From Marinomonas sargassi (GTDB taxonomy: Bacteria > Pseudomonadota > Gammaproteobacteria > Pseudomonadales > Marinomonadaceae): a DNA stretch of 64,000 bases. The position numbers and the translations under genes are program-made. Position 1 is the first letter of the stretch, and every line of letters begins with the position of its first letter. Under the pieces are notes generated by a model. The model was not told the origin of the DNA. It did no database searches and saw only the letters and a program-made list of their open reading frames with translations. Shown here piece after piece: positions 44,387 through 52,359 of this stretch. Location of the stretch: NCBI RefSeq assembly GCF_025716875.1, contig NZ_JAOVZB010000003.1, forward strand, positions 186,001 through 250,000. The letters are read 5' to 3'.

Positions 44387-44400
44387 TTGAGCGCGCTCAA
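44387..44400. promoter_or_regulatory. Palindrome upstream of efpL
   Basis: TTGAGCGCGCTCAA is a perfect 14-base palindrome directly after the mazG-like stop and 34 bases before the efpL ATG. On the minus strand it is followed by A rather than T, so it does not look like a terminator for the upstream gene. It could be an operator or a weak hairpin. Confidence 0.35.
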
Positions 44401-44760
44401 CTACTTATACTCAGTATACTTTTTAGAGCTACCTTTAACCTTCTCAACTGGGTAGTTCATCCCATTTTTTGCAATCTTTGCTTGTGCGGCGGACAACAAA
44501 TCAATGTTTAACTTATCCGCTAAGCGAACGGTAAACAACAGAACATCTGCCAATTCTTCCTCTACCGCCTGAAATTGATTAGCGTCTAACTTGCTAGATT
44601 CTGCTTCTGTTAACCAGCGAAAGCAATCTAACAGCTCTGCGGCTTCACCAGCTAATGCCATGGATAAGTTTTTAGGGGAATGAAACTGATCCCAATCCCT
44701 TTCTTTCGCAAAGCTCTGCATGGCTTCTTTTAATACAACTAAAGAATCTTGAGACTTCAT
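44401..44760 (-). CDS. MazG-like nucleotide pyrophosphohydrolase
   Basis: About 119 residues, all-helical NTP-PPase fold of the short MazG/RS21-C6 type. The metal-binding motif is GEAAELLDCFRW followed by EEELADVLLFTVRLAD (ExxE...ExxD). It likely hydrolyses non-canonical or excess dNTPs to monophosphates; the preferred base is unknown. I chose ATG 44760, 15 bases after the stop of the carboxypeptidase gene; the frame is open upstream to 44871 but that part overlaps the neighbour and is unlike the family. Confidence 0.85.
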   Translation of the reverse strand: MKSQDSLVVLKEAMQSFAKERDWDQFHSPKNLSMALAGEAAELLDCFRWLTEAESSKLDANQFQAVEEELADVLLFTVRLADKLNIDLLSAAQAKIAKNGMNYPVEKVKGSSKKYTEYK

Positions 44761-44774
44761 AGGGTCAGTCAACT

Positions 44775-45932
44775 TTATTCTCCATCCACTTTCATATGGG
44801 AACTCTGCATGACTTGATAGATAGGGTAAAGCACATCCGCCCCTAGAATTTTTGCTCTTTCTGGAGACCAACCAACAACTTCATCTGGTAAGTTCTGATT
44901 ATCTTTAAAAGGCATTTCTAAGGTAAAAGACAAGCACTTATAGGTTTCACCAACCCATTTTGTTGCAACAGACAAATTCGCTTCACCAAATTGATCTGGC
45001 GTATAACCTATTTCAGTTTGGAAATCTGGGCTTACCGAAACCAATACATCTTTAAAAAGTGCTTCCATTGATGCCATACGGTCGTCAAAAGAAGGAATAC
45101 CTTCACAACCATCTACAAAATTCACAGGAAGAGCTTCATCACCATGAATATCTAAGAAGAGGTCAACACCGGTTTCTGCCATTTTATTCTGCACAGCTAA
45201 GACTTCTGGACTGAATTCCTTATTTGGATTTTTCCACTCACGATTAAGGTTTACACCCTTTGAGTTAACCCGTAAATTACCATGCACAGCACCATCTGGG
45301 TTCATATTAGGCACCACATAGAAACGACATTGCTCTAATAAGGCTCTCGCTATTGGATGAGACTCATCAAACAAGCGCTCTAGCAACCCTTCTACAAACC
45401 ACTCGGCCATAGTCTCACCGGGGTGTTGTCGAGCAATAATCCAAATATTTTTGGCTAGACCTTGGGTCTTACTGACTTCAAGTAATGTAAGGTCTCGGCC
45501 TTCCGCTGTCTCTCCTAAATGGTCGGTAATGCAATCTTCGTGGTTTGCTGCCCACGCTACCATATCTTGATGGCGCTCATAGCTGTAAGGGGCAAAGTAA
45601 GCATAATATACGCTGTCATGTTCTGGCTGGTGGCTTACTACCAGTTTTCCGTCACGGTACTCTGTTGGCACTCGAAACCAGTACTCTCTATCGTAAGAGG
45701 CTACTGCTTGATAATCTTTCCAGCCATCAGGGTAAGCGGCGTCTGCAGCATTCTCAAAATAGATAACACACTCTTCCCCCATTCCGCCTTGTAAGCGAAA
45801 ATAAAACCACTGAAGGAATTTAGAGTTTGTATCATTAGGGATTTTTACTCTAATATTGTCCGGCTCCGAAGCATTTATCACGGAGATATTACCGCCATCA
45901 AATGCACTGCTGATCTTGATTCGGCTGGTCAT
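44775..45932 (-). CDS. M14-family cytosolic carboxypeptidase-like zinc peptidase
   Basis: 385 residues. An N-terminal beta-sandwich (about 1-125, with DAAYPDGWKDYQAVASYDR) precedes the M14 domain, as in cytosolic carboxypeptidases (CCP/Nna1 group). Zinc ligands are in ARQHPGETMAEW (His, Glu) and LDIHGDEA (His); NPDGAVHGNLR and the late ETYKCLSFTLEMPF with the catalytic glutamate are visible. No signal peptide. Bacterial members have no firm substrate. It is divergent from the acidic unknown at 45970 and precedes the MazG-like gene. Confidence 0.88.
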   Translation of the reverse strand: MTSRIKISSAFDGGNISVINASEPDNIRVKIPNDTNSKFLQWFYFRLQGGMGEECVIYFENAADAAYPDGWKDYQAVASYDREYWFRVPTEYRDGKLVVSHQPEHDSVYYAYFAPYSYERHQDMVAWAANHEDCITDHLGETAEGRDLTLLEVSKTQGLAKNIWIIARQHPGETMAEWFVEGLLERLFDESHPIARALLEQCRFYVVPNMNPDGAVHGNLRVNSKGVNLNREWKNPNKEFSPEVLAVQNKMAETGVDLFLDIHGDEALPVNFVDGCEGIPSFDDRMASMEALFKDVLVSVSPDFQTEIGYTPDQFGEANLSVATKWVGETYKCLSFTLEMPFKDNQNLPDEVVGWSPERAKILGADVLYPIYQVMQSSHMKVDGE

Positions 45933-45969
45933 TTACTTTTCCTTAACAATCAAACATTGGTTCTACATT

Positions 45970-46485
45970 ATGGCAAGTTTACCTATATTCATGACGGCTG
46001 TCGCCAACTCTTCTGACGAGCCCGCCTTCCCACTGCTTTATACTTGGTCAACCGTAGAAGCCCAAGTAAAAGAAGTTCTGGTTATTCCTGACGATGAATG
46101 GCTAGAAGAGCATACGATAGAGGCAAACTCTCTTGATCTCGATGAACAACAACTTTATGAATTTGGTTTCGAAGCCAGTGATATTCTAGCAGAATGGACA
46201 AGTGAATTTGATACCGATGTTATATATGGGCTCGAGCCAGAACTTCTCAATACCCTGATTGAAGCGACCTATGACAGTAAAGGCCTAGAGCCAAGTTTTG
46301 AAGTGCATAGCATACACAGCTGGTTTGAAGAAAGAGGCGTCAATCTTGATGATGCTATGTTAGAGCAAGGGCAAACTACCCCATTACACCTTCTTCCACC
46401 TGATGAATTAATTATTCAATTGCTACAAACTGCGGTTGAGCAAGAACTCATATCGCCAAGTGACATACCAGCAATAGAAGATTAG
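45970..46485 (+). CDS. Acidic protein of unknown function
   Basis: About 171 residues from ATG 45970 (the frame is open upstream, but that part overlaps the divergent carboxypeptidase gene). Strongly acidic, no signal peptide or membrane segment, mostly helical, with segments DDEWLEEHTIEANSLDL, VIYGLEPELLNTLIEA and TTPLHLLPPDELIIQLL. I do not recognise the family. Good open frame, single copy, ends 16 bases before a terminator. Confidence 0.65.
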   Translation: MASLPIFMTAVANSSDEPAFPLLYTWSTVEAQVKEVLVIPDDEWLEEHTIEANSLDLDEQQLYEFGFEASDILAEWTSEFDTDVIYGLEPELLNTLIEATYDSKGLEPSFEVHSIHSWFEERGVNLDDAMLEQGQTTPLHLLPPDELIIQLLQTAVEQELISPSDIPAIED

Positions 46486-46501
46486 AACTTTAATTATGAA
46501 A

Positions 46502-46529
46502 AGCACCTTAGCCATTTAGGTAAGGTGCT
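46502..46529 (-). terminator. Stem-loop between acidic unknown and marC
   Basis: AGCACCTTA (46502-46510) pairs with TAAGGTGCT (46521-46529), with CC/GG extending the stem across one bulged base. On the minus strand TTTTC follows, so it serves marC best. Confidence 0.7.
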
Positions 46530-46541
46530 AATATGAAAAGC

Positions 46542-47153
46542 TTAGATAGCAGAAAGTGTATGGGTAAATAAGCTTCGTACACCATTCACCAACATTTGCA
46601 CCGACATCATTAAGAGCAACATCCCCATCAAGCGCTCTAAAGCAGCCAAGCCTTTCTCTTTCAATATTTTATTTAACAAAGGCGCCATAGCAAGAATAAC
46701 CACTGAAATTCCCCAAGCAGCTGAAATGGCTATTAATAGACCTTGTTGCTCATCAGGGTAACTTTTTACCATTACTAGCAATGTCGCCAATGTTGAGGGT
46801 CCTGCCAACATAGGAATCGACACAGGGACGATAAAAGGTTCAACTGCTGGAGCTGTATTTGCAGATACAGGTGAAGGAAATATCATCTTCAAGGCAATCA
46901 CAAATAAAACCACACCACCAGCAATAGAGATGGATTCAGTTTCTAGATGCAAAAGCGCTAAGAATTCAGCACCGAAAAACAAAAAGGCCACCAATATGAC
47001 CAAACCAATCAAGCCATCGCGGATTACAATTTGAGACTGTCTTCGAGAAGCCACTCCCTTCATTGCTGCCAGTAAAATAGGTATGTTGCCAAATGGGTCT
47101 ATGACAAACAAAAACAACAACATTGCCGACAGTATGGAAAAATCTGTATTCAT
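46542..47153 (-). CDS. MarC-family inner membrane protein
   Basis: A 203-residue UPF0056/MarC protein with six predicted membrane helices. Signatures are FVIDPFGNIPILLA near the N-terminus and VPISMLAGPSTLATLL-type sequence (PVSIPMLAGPSTLATLL) in the second half. The family resembles transporters but its substrate is unknown; the old link of MarC to antibiotic resistance was not upheld. Single gene, 98 bases downstream of the Hsp70 cluster end. Confidence 0.9.
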   Translation of the reverse strand: MNTDFSILSAMLLFLFVIDPFGNIPILLAAMKGVASRRQSQIVIRDGLIGLVILVAFLFFGAEFLALLHLETESISIAGGVVLFVIALKMIFPSPVSANTAPAVEPFIVPVSIPMLAGPSTLATLLVMVKSYPDEQQGLLIAISAAWGISVVILAMAPLLNKILKEKGLAALERLMGMLLLMMSVQMLVNGVRSLFTHTLSAI

Positions 47154-47251
47154 AAATTCCTTTCTCGAGGTCTTTTTTGACCTTACTCCTGCTTACTTCA
47201 TTAAGGGGCAAGCTAACAAGAATGCCCTATTCATCAACAATAAATAATACG

Positions 47252-50002
47252 CTAAATACTTAAGCCCATAGGAAGGCTTTCACCTAATAAAGAGTTCAGC
47301 TCCTCTTTATTTATCTCTACTTCACTTTGTAAACGAGACAACCATTGGTTCGGGCATTTGTCTTTCTTTAGTTTCTTTGCCACCTTGAGACGATAGCTCT
47401 TTAACTTATCTGACTCACCGTCACTCATTTGAGAGATAAGTACTGCAGCAAAGCCCGCTTGCTTACGTTTTTTCCAATCTTCTTTTAGAGCAAAGTCTAA
47501 AATATCGTAGAGCCTTTCCTCTGGTATACGTTGATCACGCTCAGCGTTAAGAAGGTGGCGAGATGCAATTCGACCAACAGCCCACCAAGAGGTTTCCGAT
47601 TCCGAGCTTTTCTTTAGCCTCTTTAGTAGCCATTCGATAGTAGTTAACTTGTCATCAAGCGACATGACCTCCAAAGAACCCACCAAGCGTACTAGATCAT
47701 CACTGGACTTGGTTTCTAAAGACTTCATCTTCTCACGAGAGCGTTGCCCTGCAGGTGAATAGTACTGGCTAAACTGCTTATAAAGCCTTGCTTGCTGCTC
47801 AACCGTTAATCCACCAGCAACACGTCGGTATAATGTCCAGTACTGCCCCCACACAGCCGCAGTATCGAATTGATTACCTGCTTGCGTTACATTAATCACT
47901 TGCTGAAGACGTTCAGGGTCATGACTATCTCCATATCCTGGACGCAAACAGAAACCTAGTAACTGAAGCCACTGGCGCTCATGCTGAGCACTCTTTGTTC
48001 GCCCTGACTTCAAAGACAACAGTTTGTCTGCTAAGCGCCGAAGAGTAGCAAGGCTCCATTCTTCCCTATTACCTAATAAGGCATCTAATTCTTGTTTAAA
48101 TGACTTGATGAGATCAGGAAATGCTTTTTGACCAACATTTGAGAAACAGCGCATAAGGAGCTCTTCTGCTTGCCCCATATTAGTGTGTAATACACTTACC
48201 GTTTCCTGTTCAGCAGACACATCCGTTTCATCTTTTTGAGTTGCGAAGCTCAATAACCAAGACTCACTAGATTGAGTGGAGTGAAGAGAGACTTCTAAAA
48301 CACCTACCTCTGTCATTTTAGCAATAAGATTAACCTGCACTTCATTGAGCTCTTCACTGGAATCGAGCTCAGAGGTTAAGTTTGATATGTAGTGAAACTT
48401 AACGCCCTGCTTTATTTCCCCAGCAATACACTCTATTGCATCATCTGAACGATATAATGGAAACTGAACCTGCTGACCAAGCTTTAAAGTAAACTCTCGT
48501 TCCAGCCGTATTGCTTCATCCTTCAACGTACCTTTTGGCAACAAACCAATGTATTTATCGTCATCGAGCTGTAGATACAGGCTATGGGGCACACCACTTT
48601 CGATACGCACACTCTGACCGGCTAATGAATTTAGATAAATCACTGCGCCTTTTGCTACCGCATCATTGGGTTCGTCCGCTGTGCAGTCATAAATAGGCGC
48701 TTTAGACCAAGCATTCAGCTGGTTTACAATTTTGCTTTTTAAAAAAGAGCTATTAAATAAGCCACCATTAAATAATACAGCGTCAGGTATTGGTGTTCCC
48801 GTGGCACTTATTATCAGGTCTTGATGTTGACTTAAAAAAGCTGCCAAATGACGAGAGAAAGCAGGATCAGATTCATAAGGCAAACCTAAGGTATGCATCG
48901 CATAATGATGCTTTTGAACAGGCTCATTTACATCAACCAGTGGAAAAAAACCTGAAGCAACTTGTTCAATTAACGTTTCTCGTGAAACATTAAATTTTTG
49001 AGAACCACCAATTAACTTACTCCCTCCTCCCAATACAGTAATATCTAAAGATTCTGGAGCATCAGTGCTTAGTAGAGCTTCTTTCGCTTTTCGTGTTTGT
49101 TGAACAAGTGCGGCTAAACGGGAAGCAGATAGCGCTGAGGTTTTCCTAGGGTCTAACTGATAAGCAAGGGCCTGATCTAAGTTGTCTCCACCTAATAAAA
49201 GGTGCTCACCTACTGCGACACGTTTAAGTGCAATCGGAGAAACTGAAGTATTTGTAGTAGAAGAGTTAGCTGTAGAATGAATAGCCACCAAACTAAAATC
49301 ACTGGTTCCACCACCGATATCAACCACCAAGAGCATTTTTTTATCTGCTAATGCAGTCAGCTTTTGATCATCACTAATATAGTAGTAACAGGCAGCCTGA
49401 GGTTCTTCTAGTAGATAAGGAGAGCCTAGCTCAGCTTGTTGAGCAGCTTCCAATGTTAGAGAGCGAGCTTCTTCATTAAAAGAAGCCGGAAGAGTCAAGG
49501 CAATCTCCTGATCTTCTAAAGCATGATCTGGGAAGTAATTATTCCAGCTTTGTTTAATATGACTCAATAGGTAAGTAATTGCATTTAATGGGCTCACCTT
49601 TTTAGGAAAGTCGCTTCCCCAAGGTAAAATAGCTGCACGGCGATCTACCTGATTATGACTGAGCCAACTTTTAGCACTTTGCACGAGCTGACCGGCTCGT
49701 CGCTGCCCTAAAGCTAATGCCCCCACACCAACAATAATATCCGAGTTCTGCTCTCGCCACGGCAATACTGGGGTTCTATCCCCTACTTCATCCTTGGCAA
49801 GCAAATAAATGGCACTTGGAAGGTAAGTAAACTCTTGTACAGAACAATTCTCCATCACTTGTGGAATAGAAAGCAGTGTGGGAGCTAGACTACTTTCTCC
49901 CTGTACAGAGTTTTCAATAGGCTCATCAATGGCCACATAAGAAACAACACAATTGGTTGTTCCTAAATCAATACCAACGCGGTACGCCGGCTTAGCTGAC
50001 AT
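47252..50002 (-). CDS. Long Hsp70-like ATPase with C-terminal DUF3731-type region
   Basis: 916 residues. Nucleotide-binding domain at about 5-460: phosphate 1 motif GIDLGTTNCVVSY, LTLPASFNEEAR, LEEPQAACYYY, phosphate 2 motif LLVVDIGGGTSDFSLV and an adenosine motif in DAVLFNGGLFNS. A beta-rich substrate-binding-like part follows (about 470-640), then about 270 helical residues (REEWSLATLRRLADKLL ... GFCLRPGYGDSHDPERLQQ) that match the DUF3731 family found only on such Hsp70s. It is not DnaK or HscA. Starts directly after the stop of the partner Hsp70 with no gap. Confidence 0.85.
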   Translation of the reverse strand: MSAKPAYRVGIDLGTTNCVVSYVAIDEPIENSVQGESSLAPTLLSIPQVMENCSVQEFTYLPSAIYLLAKDEVGDRTPVLPWREQNSDIIVGVGALALGQRRAGQLVQSAKSWLSHNQVDRRAAILPWGSDFPKKVSPLNAITYLLSHIKQSWNNYFPDHALEDQEIALTLPASFNEEARSLTLEAAQQAELGSPYLLEEPQAACYYYISDDQKLTALADKKMLLVVDIGGGTSDFSLVAIHSTANSSTTNTSVSPIALKRVAVGEHLLLGGDNLDQALAYQLDPRKTSALSASRLAALVQQTRKAKEALLSTDAPESLDITVLGGGSKLIGGSQKFNVSRETLIEQVASGFFPLVDVNEPVQKHHYAMHTLGLPYESDPAFSRHLAAFLSQHQDLIISATGTPIPDAVLFNGGLFNSSFLKSKIVNQLNAWSKAPIYDCTADEPNDAVAKGAVIYLNSLAGQSVRIESGVPHSLYLQLDDDKYIGLLPKGTLKDEAIRLEREFTLKLGQQVQFPLYRSDDAIECIAGEIKQGVKFHYISNLTSELDSSEELNEVQVNLIAKMTEVGVLEVSLHSTQSSESWLLSFATQKDETDVSAEQETVSVLHTNMGQAEELLMRCFSNVGQKAFPDLIKSFKQELDALLGNREEWSLATLRRLADKLLSLKSGRTKSAQHERQWLQLLGFCLRPGYGDSHDPERLQQVINVTQAGNQFDTAAVWGQYWTLYRRVAGGLTVEQQARLYKQFSQYYSPAGQRSREKMKSLETKSSDDLVRLVGSLEVMSLDDKLTTIEWLLKRLKKSSESETSWWAVGRIASRHLLNAERDQRIPEERLYDILDFALKEDWKKRKQAGFAAVLISQMSDGESDKLKSYRLKVAKKLKKDKCPNQWLSRLQSEVEINKEELNSLLGESLPMGLSI

Positions 50003-51766
50003 CTACTTCGTCTCCCTAACTTGAAATTCAATTACCCAGCTTAACTCAGACTGAGTATCGTGAGCTTCTAGTACGAGCAAACCAAGTTCAGTAACCCTAG
50101 CCGATAGGTAGACTCGAACCAACTCCGCGGAGGCATAGTGACCAGCATCTAAACTGATGGATAACGGATTTAGTTCAGTTAATTGACCTAACGAAAAAGA
50201 CCTAATAACGGCACCGACAGAATCTATTTTATTGGTGTTAGATTGAAAGAATCGGAAAGAAACGCTTTCACCAACGACCAGTGAAAACTCATTAGGAAGC
50301 ATTTGCTCATCAGAGCCTTCCTCTAAACCAAAAGGCGCTACACACACAGCATCTACGGGTGGCGCCATACCTGGAATAGCGGGCATAGGGCTAGCAACAC
50401 CTATGTAATAATTGGCAGCCAGCCCACTTTTAACTTTCAACCCACCTTGCTCTTTAATTTGTGCGTAATAGGCAGCACCTTTGGCAACAGCAAAGTCCAA
50501 GTGTGAAGGCGTTAACATAACCAACTGTGGGTTATTAAGTAATCTTGATATAGAAGACTCTAGTACCGAGCGTAATGGTAAAGCATTAAAGACCCCACCG
50601 TTTAAAAGAACTTTATCGGGCGAAACATCATGCGTCGCAAGGAACTCACTGATATGTCGAGTTATTGCAGGGTCGGCTTCAAAGTCCAAGTTAATACTAC
50701 TAAAACCCGATCTTGTTGCTCTATGAGCTTGCTCACCAGACTCTACACTTGGAAAGAAACCATCAACTAGAAGCGCCTTAAGGTCTGCTTGGGATAAAGT
50801 CCCCTTAATGCTTTTATTGAATAAGCTACGGCCACGACTCGGCACAACTACACTCACTTCAGCTAAATCAGGGTTAGCAAAAAGCCGCTCTTTCGCTTCT
50901 CGGCAAGCTTGGGTTAAACCTGTTATTTGCCACTGCTCTAACTGTGTTCCAGTTTGTGCGAGCTGGCTAGCCACATGATAGGTCAACGCCATGTCCATGT
51001 TGTCGCCACCTAGTAAGATATGACGACCAACCGCAACACGTTCAAGGCCAAATACACCCTCGTTTTCAACGGCTTTAACAAGAGATAAATCTGTTGTGCC
51101 ACCACCTACATCCACTACCAATACATGCTCACCTACAGCAAGCTCGTCAGTCCATGATGCTTGATCCGCTAGCCATGAATAAAATGCAGCAAGTGGCTCT
51201 TCAATAAGACGCGCACGTAAGCCAACTTTTTCGGCAGCTTGCTCTGTAACAGTACGGGCAGCTGGGTCAAAAGAAGCGGGAACAGTAATAACAACATTCT
51301 GTTCTGCTATTGGTGCATCAGGAAAAGCATAGCTCCAAGCGTTAATCAGGTGCGACAGCAAGGTTTCCGTCACTTCTGCTGATGATACTTTTGATACTTC
51401 TTCTAATGCATCAACAGGAAGCACGGCCTCATGGGCTTTAACTTGCGAGTGGCACAACCAGCTTTTGGCACTCTGCACCAAACGCCCAGATGACTTAGCA
51501 CCTAGCTCCCGTGCTAGTTGCCCAACAATCGAAGTCACTTTCCCCCAAGGGAGCTGTAAGTCACTTTCTAAAAACTCTGTTTTATGGGGAAAGTAGACGA
51601 AGGAAGGCAATAGATTTAACTCATCCACTCTTCCCGCAGCAGTAAGTTGTGGAATTTTCAACTGCTTTAAATCAATTTGAGCGCGCTCACCACCTTCAAA
51701 GGATGCAGAATAATAGACGGCTGAATGCGTAGTACCAAGATCGACACCAATAAAATACTTCCCCAT
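50003..51766 (-). CDS. Short Hsp70-like ATPase, partner of the long one
   Basis: 587 residues. Nucleotide-binding domain at about 4-440: GVDLGTTHSAVYY, VITVPASFDPAAR, IEEPLAAFYSWL, LVVDVGGGTTDLSL, LLGGDNMD and VLLNGGVFNALP. The C-terminal part (about 450-587) is a reduced beta domain without the helical lid of DnaK. It shares RLVQSAKSWL with the long partner, so the two are related copies. It begins 2 bases after the DUF2760 gene stop. Function unknown; a role as a specialised chaperone pair is inferred. Confidence 0.85.
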   Translation of the reverse strand: MGKYFIGVDLGTTHSAVYYSASFEGGERAQIDLKQLKIPQLTAAGRVDELNLLPSFVYFPHKTEFLESDLQLPWGKVTSIVGQLARELGAKSSGRLVQSAKSWLCHSQVKAHEAVLPVDALEEVSKVSSAEVTETLLSHLINAWSYAFPDAPIAEQNVVITVPASFDPAARTVTEQAAEKVGLRARLIEEPLAAFYSWLADQASWTDELAVGEHVLVVDVGGGTTDLSLVKAVENEGVFGLERVAVGRHILLGGDNMDMALTYHVASQLAQTGTQLEQWQITGLTQACREAKERLFANPDLAEVSVVVPSRGRSLFNKSIKGTLSQADLKALLVDGFFPSVESGEQAHRATRSGFSSINLDFEADPAITRHISEFLATHDVSPDKVLLNGGVFNALPLRSVLESSISRLLNNPQLVMLTPSHLDFAVAKGAAYYAQIKEQGGLKVKSGLAANYYIGVASPMPAIPGMAPPVDAVCVAPFGLEEGSDEQMLPNEFSLVVGESVSFRFFQSNTNKIDSVGAVIRSFSLGQLTELNPLSISLDAGHYASAELVRVYLSARVTELGLLVLEAHDTQSELSWVIEFQVRETK

Positions 51767-51768
51767 AC

Positions 51769-52356
51769 TTACACCTCGATTTCGGCAGGCGCTAATATGG
51801 AAAGGCCGTCAGTGTTAACTACTTTAGGTAAACGAGTCTCTGTTACTTTCCAGCCTGGGTGGATTAAAGAGCCAACAAATGGCCCTTCACCTTCAACACG
51901 ACCTTCCAGCTTGATTTCTTTAATATCATAACCAACAGGTACTTCCACTCGACTGTTTTCAGGCGCTGAGTTAACAACATCGATGGAAAAATGCTGCTTA
52001 ATCACTTTTGCACAGCCTGCATGTATTTGACGGGCCGCAGCCCCCACATCAGCATCTTCATAGTCCGCTATGCTTTCTTGAACAAAATCGATGAAGCGGG
52101 CTTCTTTTTGCAGTAGTTGCAGCAATTGGTGCGCGCCATCTTCATTTACTGAGTCCAAGCGTGGCGCTTCTATTTCACGAACCACTTCTACTGTCTCTGT
52201 AATGACTTTAGGCTCAGCCTCAAAAGAAAAGGCTTCCCCTTTTCCAGCAAGCTGACAACGAGCTGCATACTGGCCATCACTAAGGTATTTGAAAAATTGA
52301 CCAAAGGCCCCGATAAAACGAGGTACAAAAGATATTGGAGTAATTTTCTGAGTCAT
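51769..52356 (-). CDS. DUF2760 protein of the Hsp70 pair cluster
   Basis: 195 residues, cytosolic, with an N-terminal FVPRFIGAFGQFFKYLSDG, a helical middle (QLLQKEARFIDFVQESIADYEDADVGAAARQIHAGC) given here in parts as EARFIDFVQESIADY and DVGAAARQIHAGC, and a beta-rich end with GPFVGSLIHPGWKV. This matches DUF2760, seen next to unusual Hsp70 genes in many proteobacteria. No function is established. It starts 3 bases after uup and ends 2 bases before the short Hsp70. Confidence 0.85.
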   Translation of the reverse strand: MTQKITPISFVPRFIGAFGQFFKYLSDGQYAARCQLAGKGEAFSFEAEPKVITETVEVVREIEAPRLDSVNEDGAHQLLQLLQKEARFIDFVQESIADYEDADVGAAARQIHAGCAKVIKQHFSIDVVNSAPENSRVEVPVGYDIKEIKLEGRVEGEGPFVGSLIHPGWKVTETRLPKVVNTDGLSILAPAEIEV

Positions 52357-52359
52357 AAT

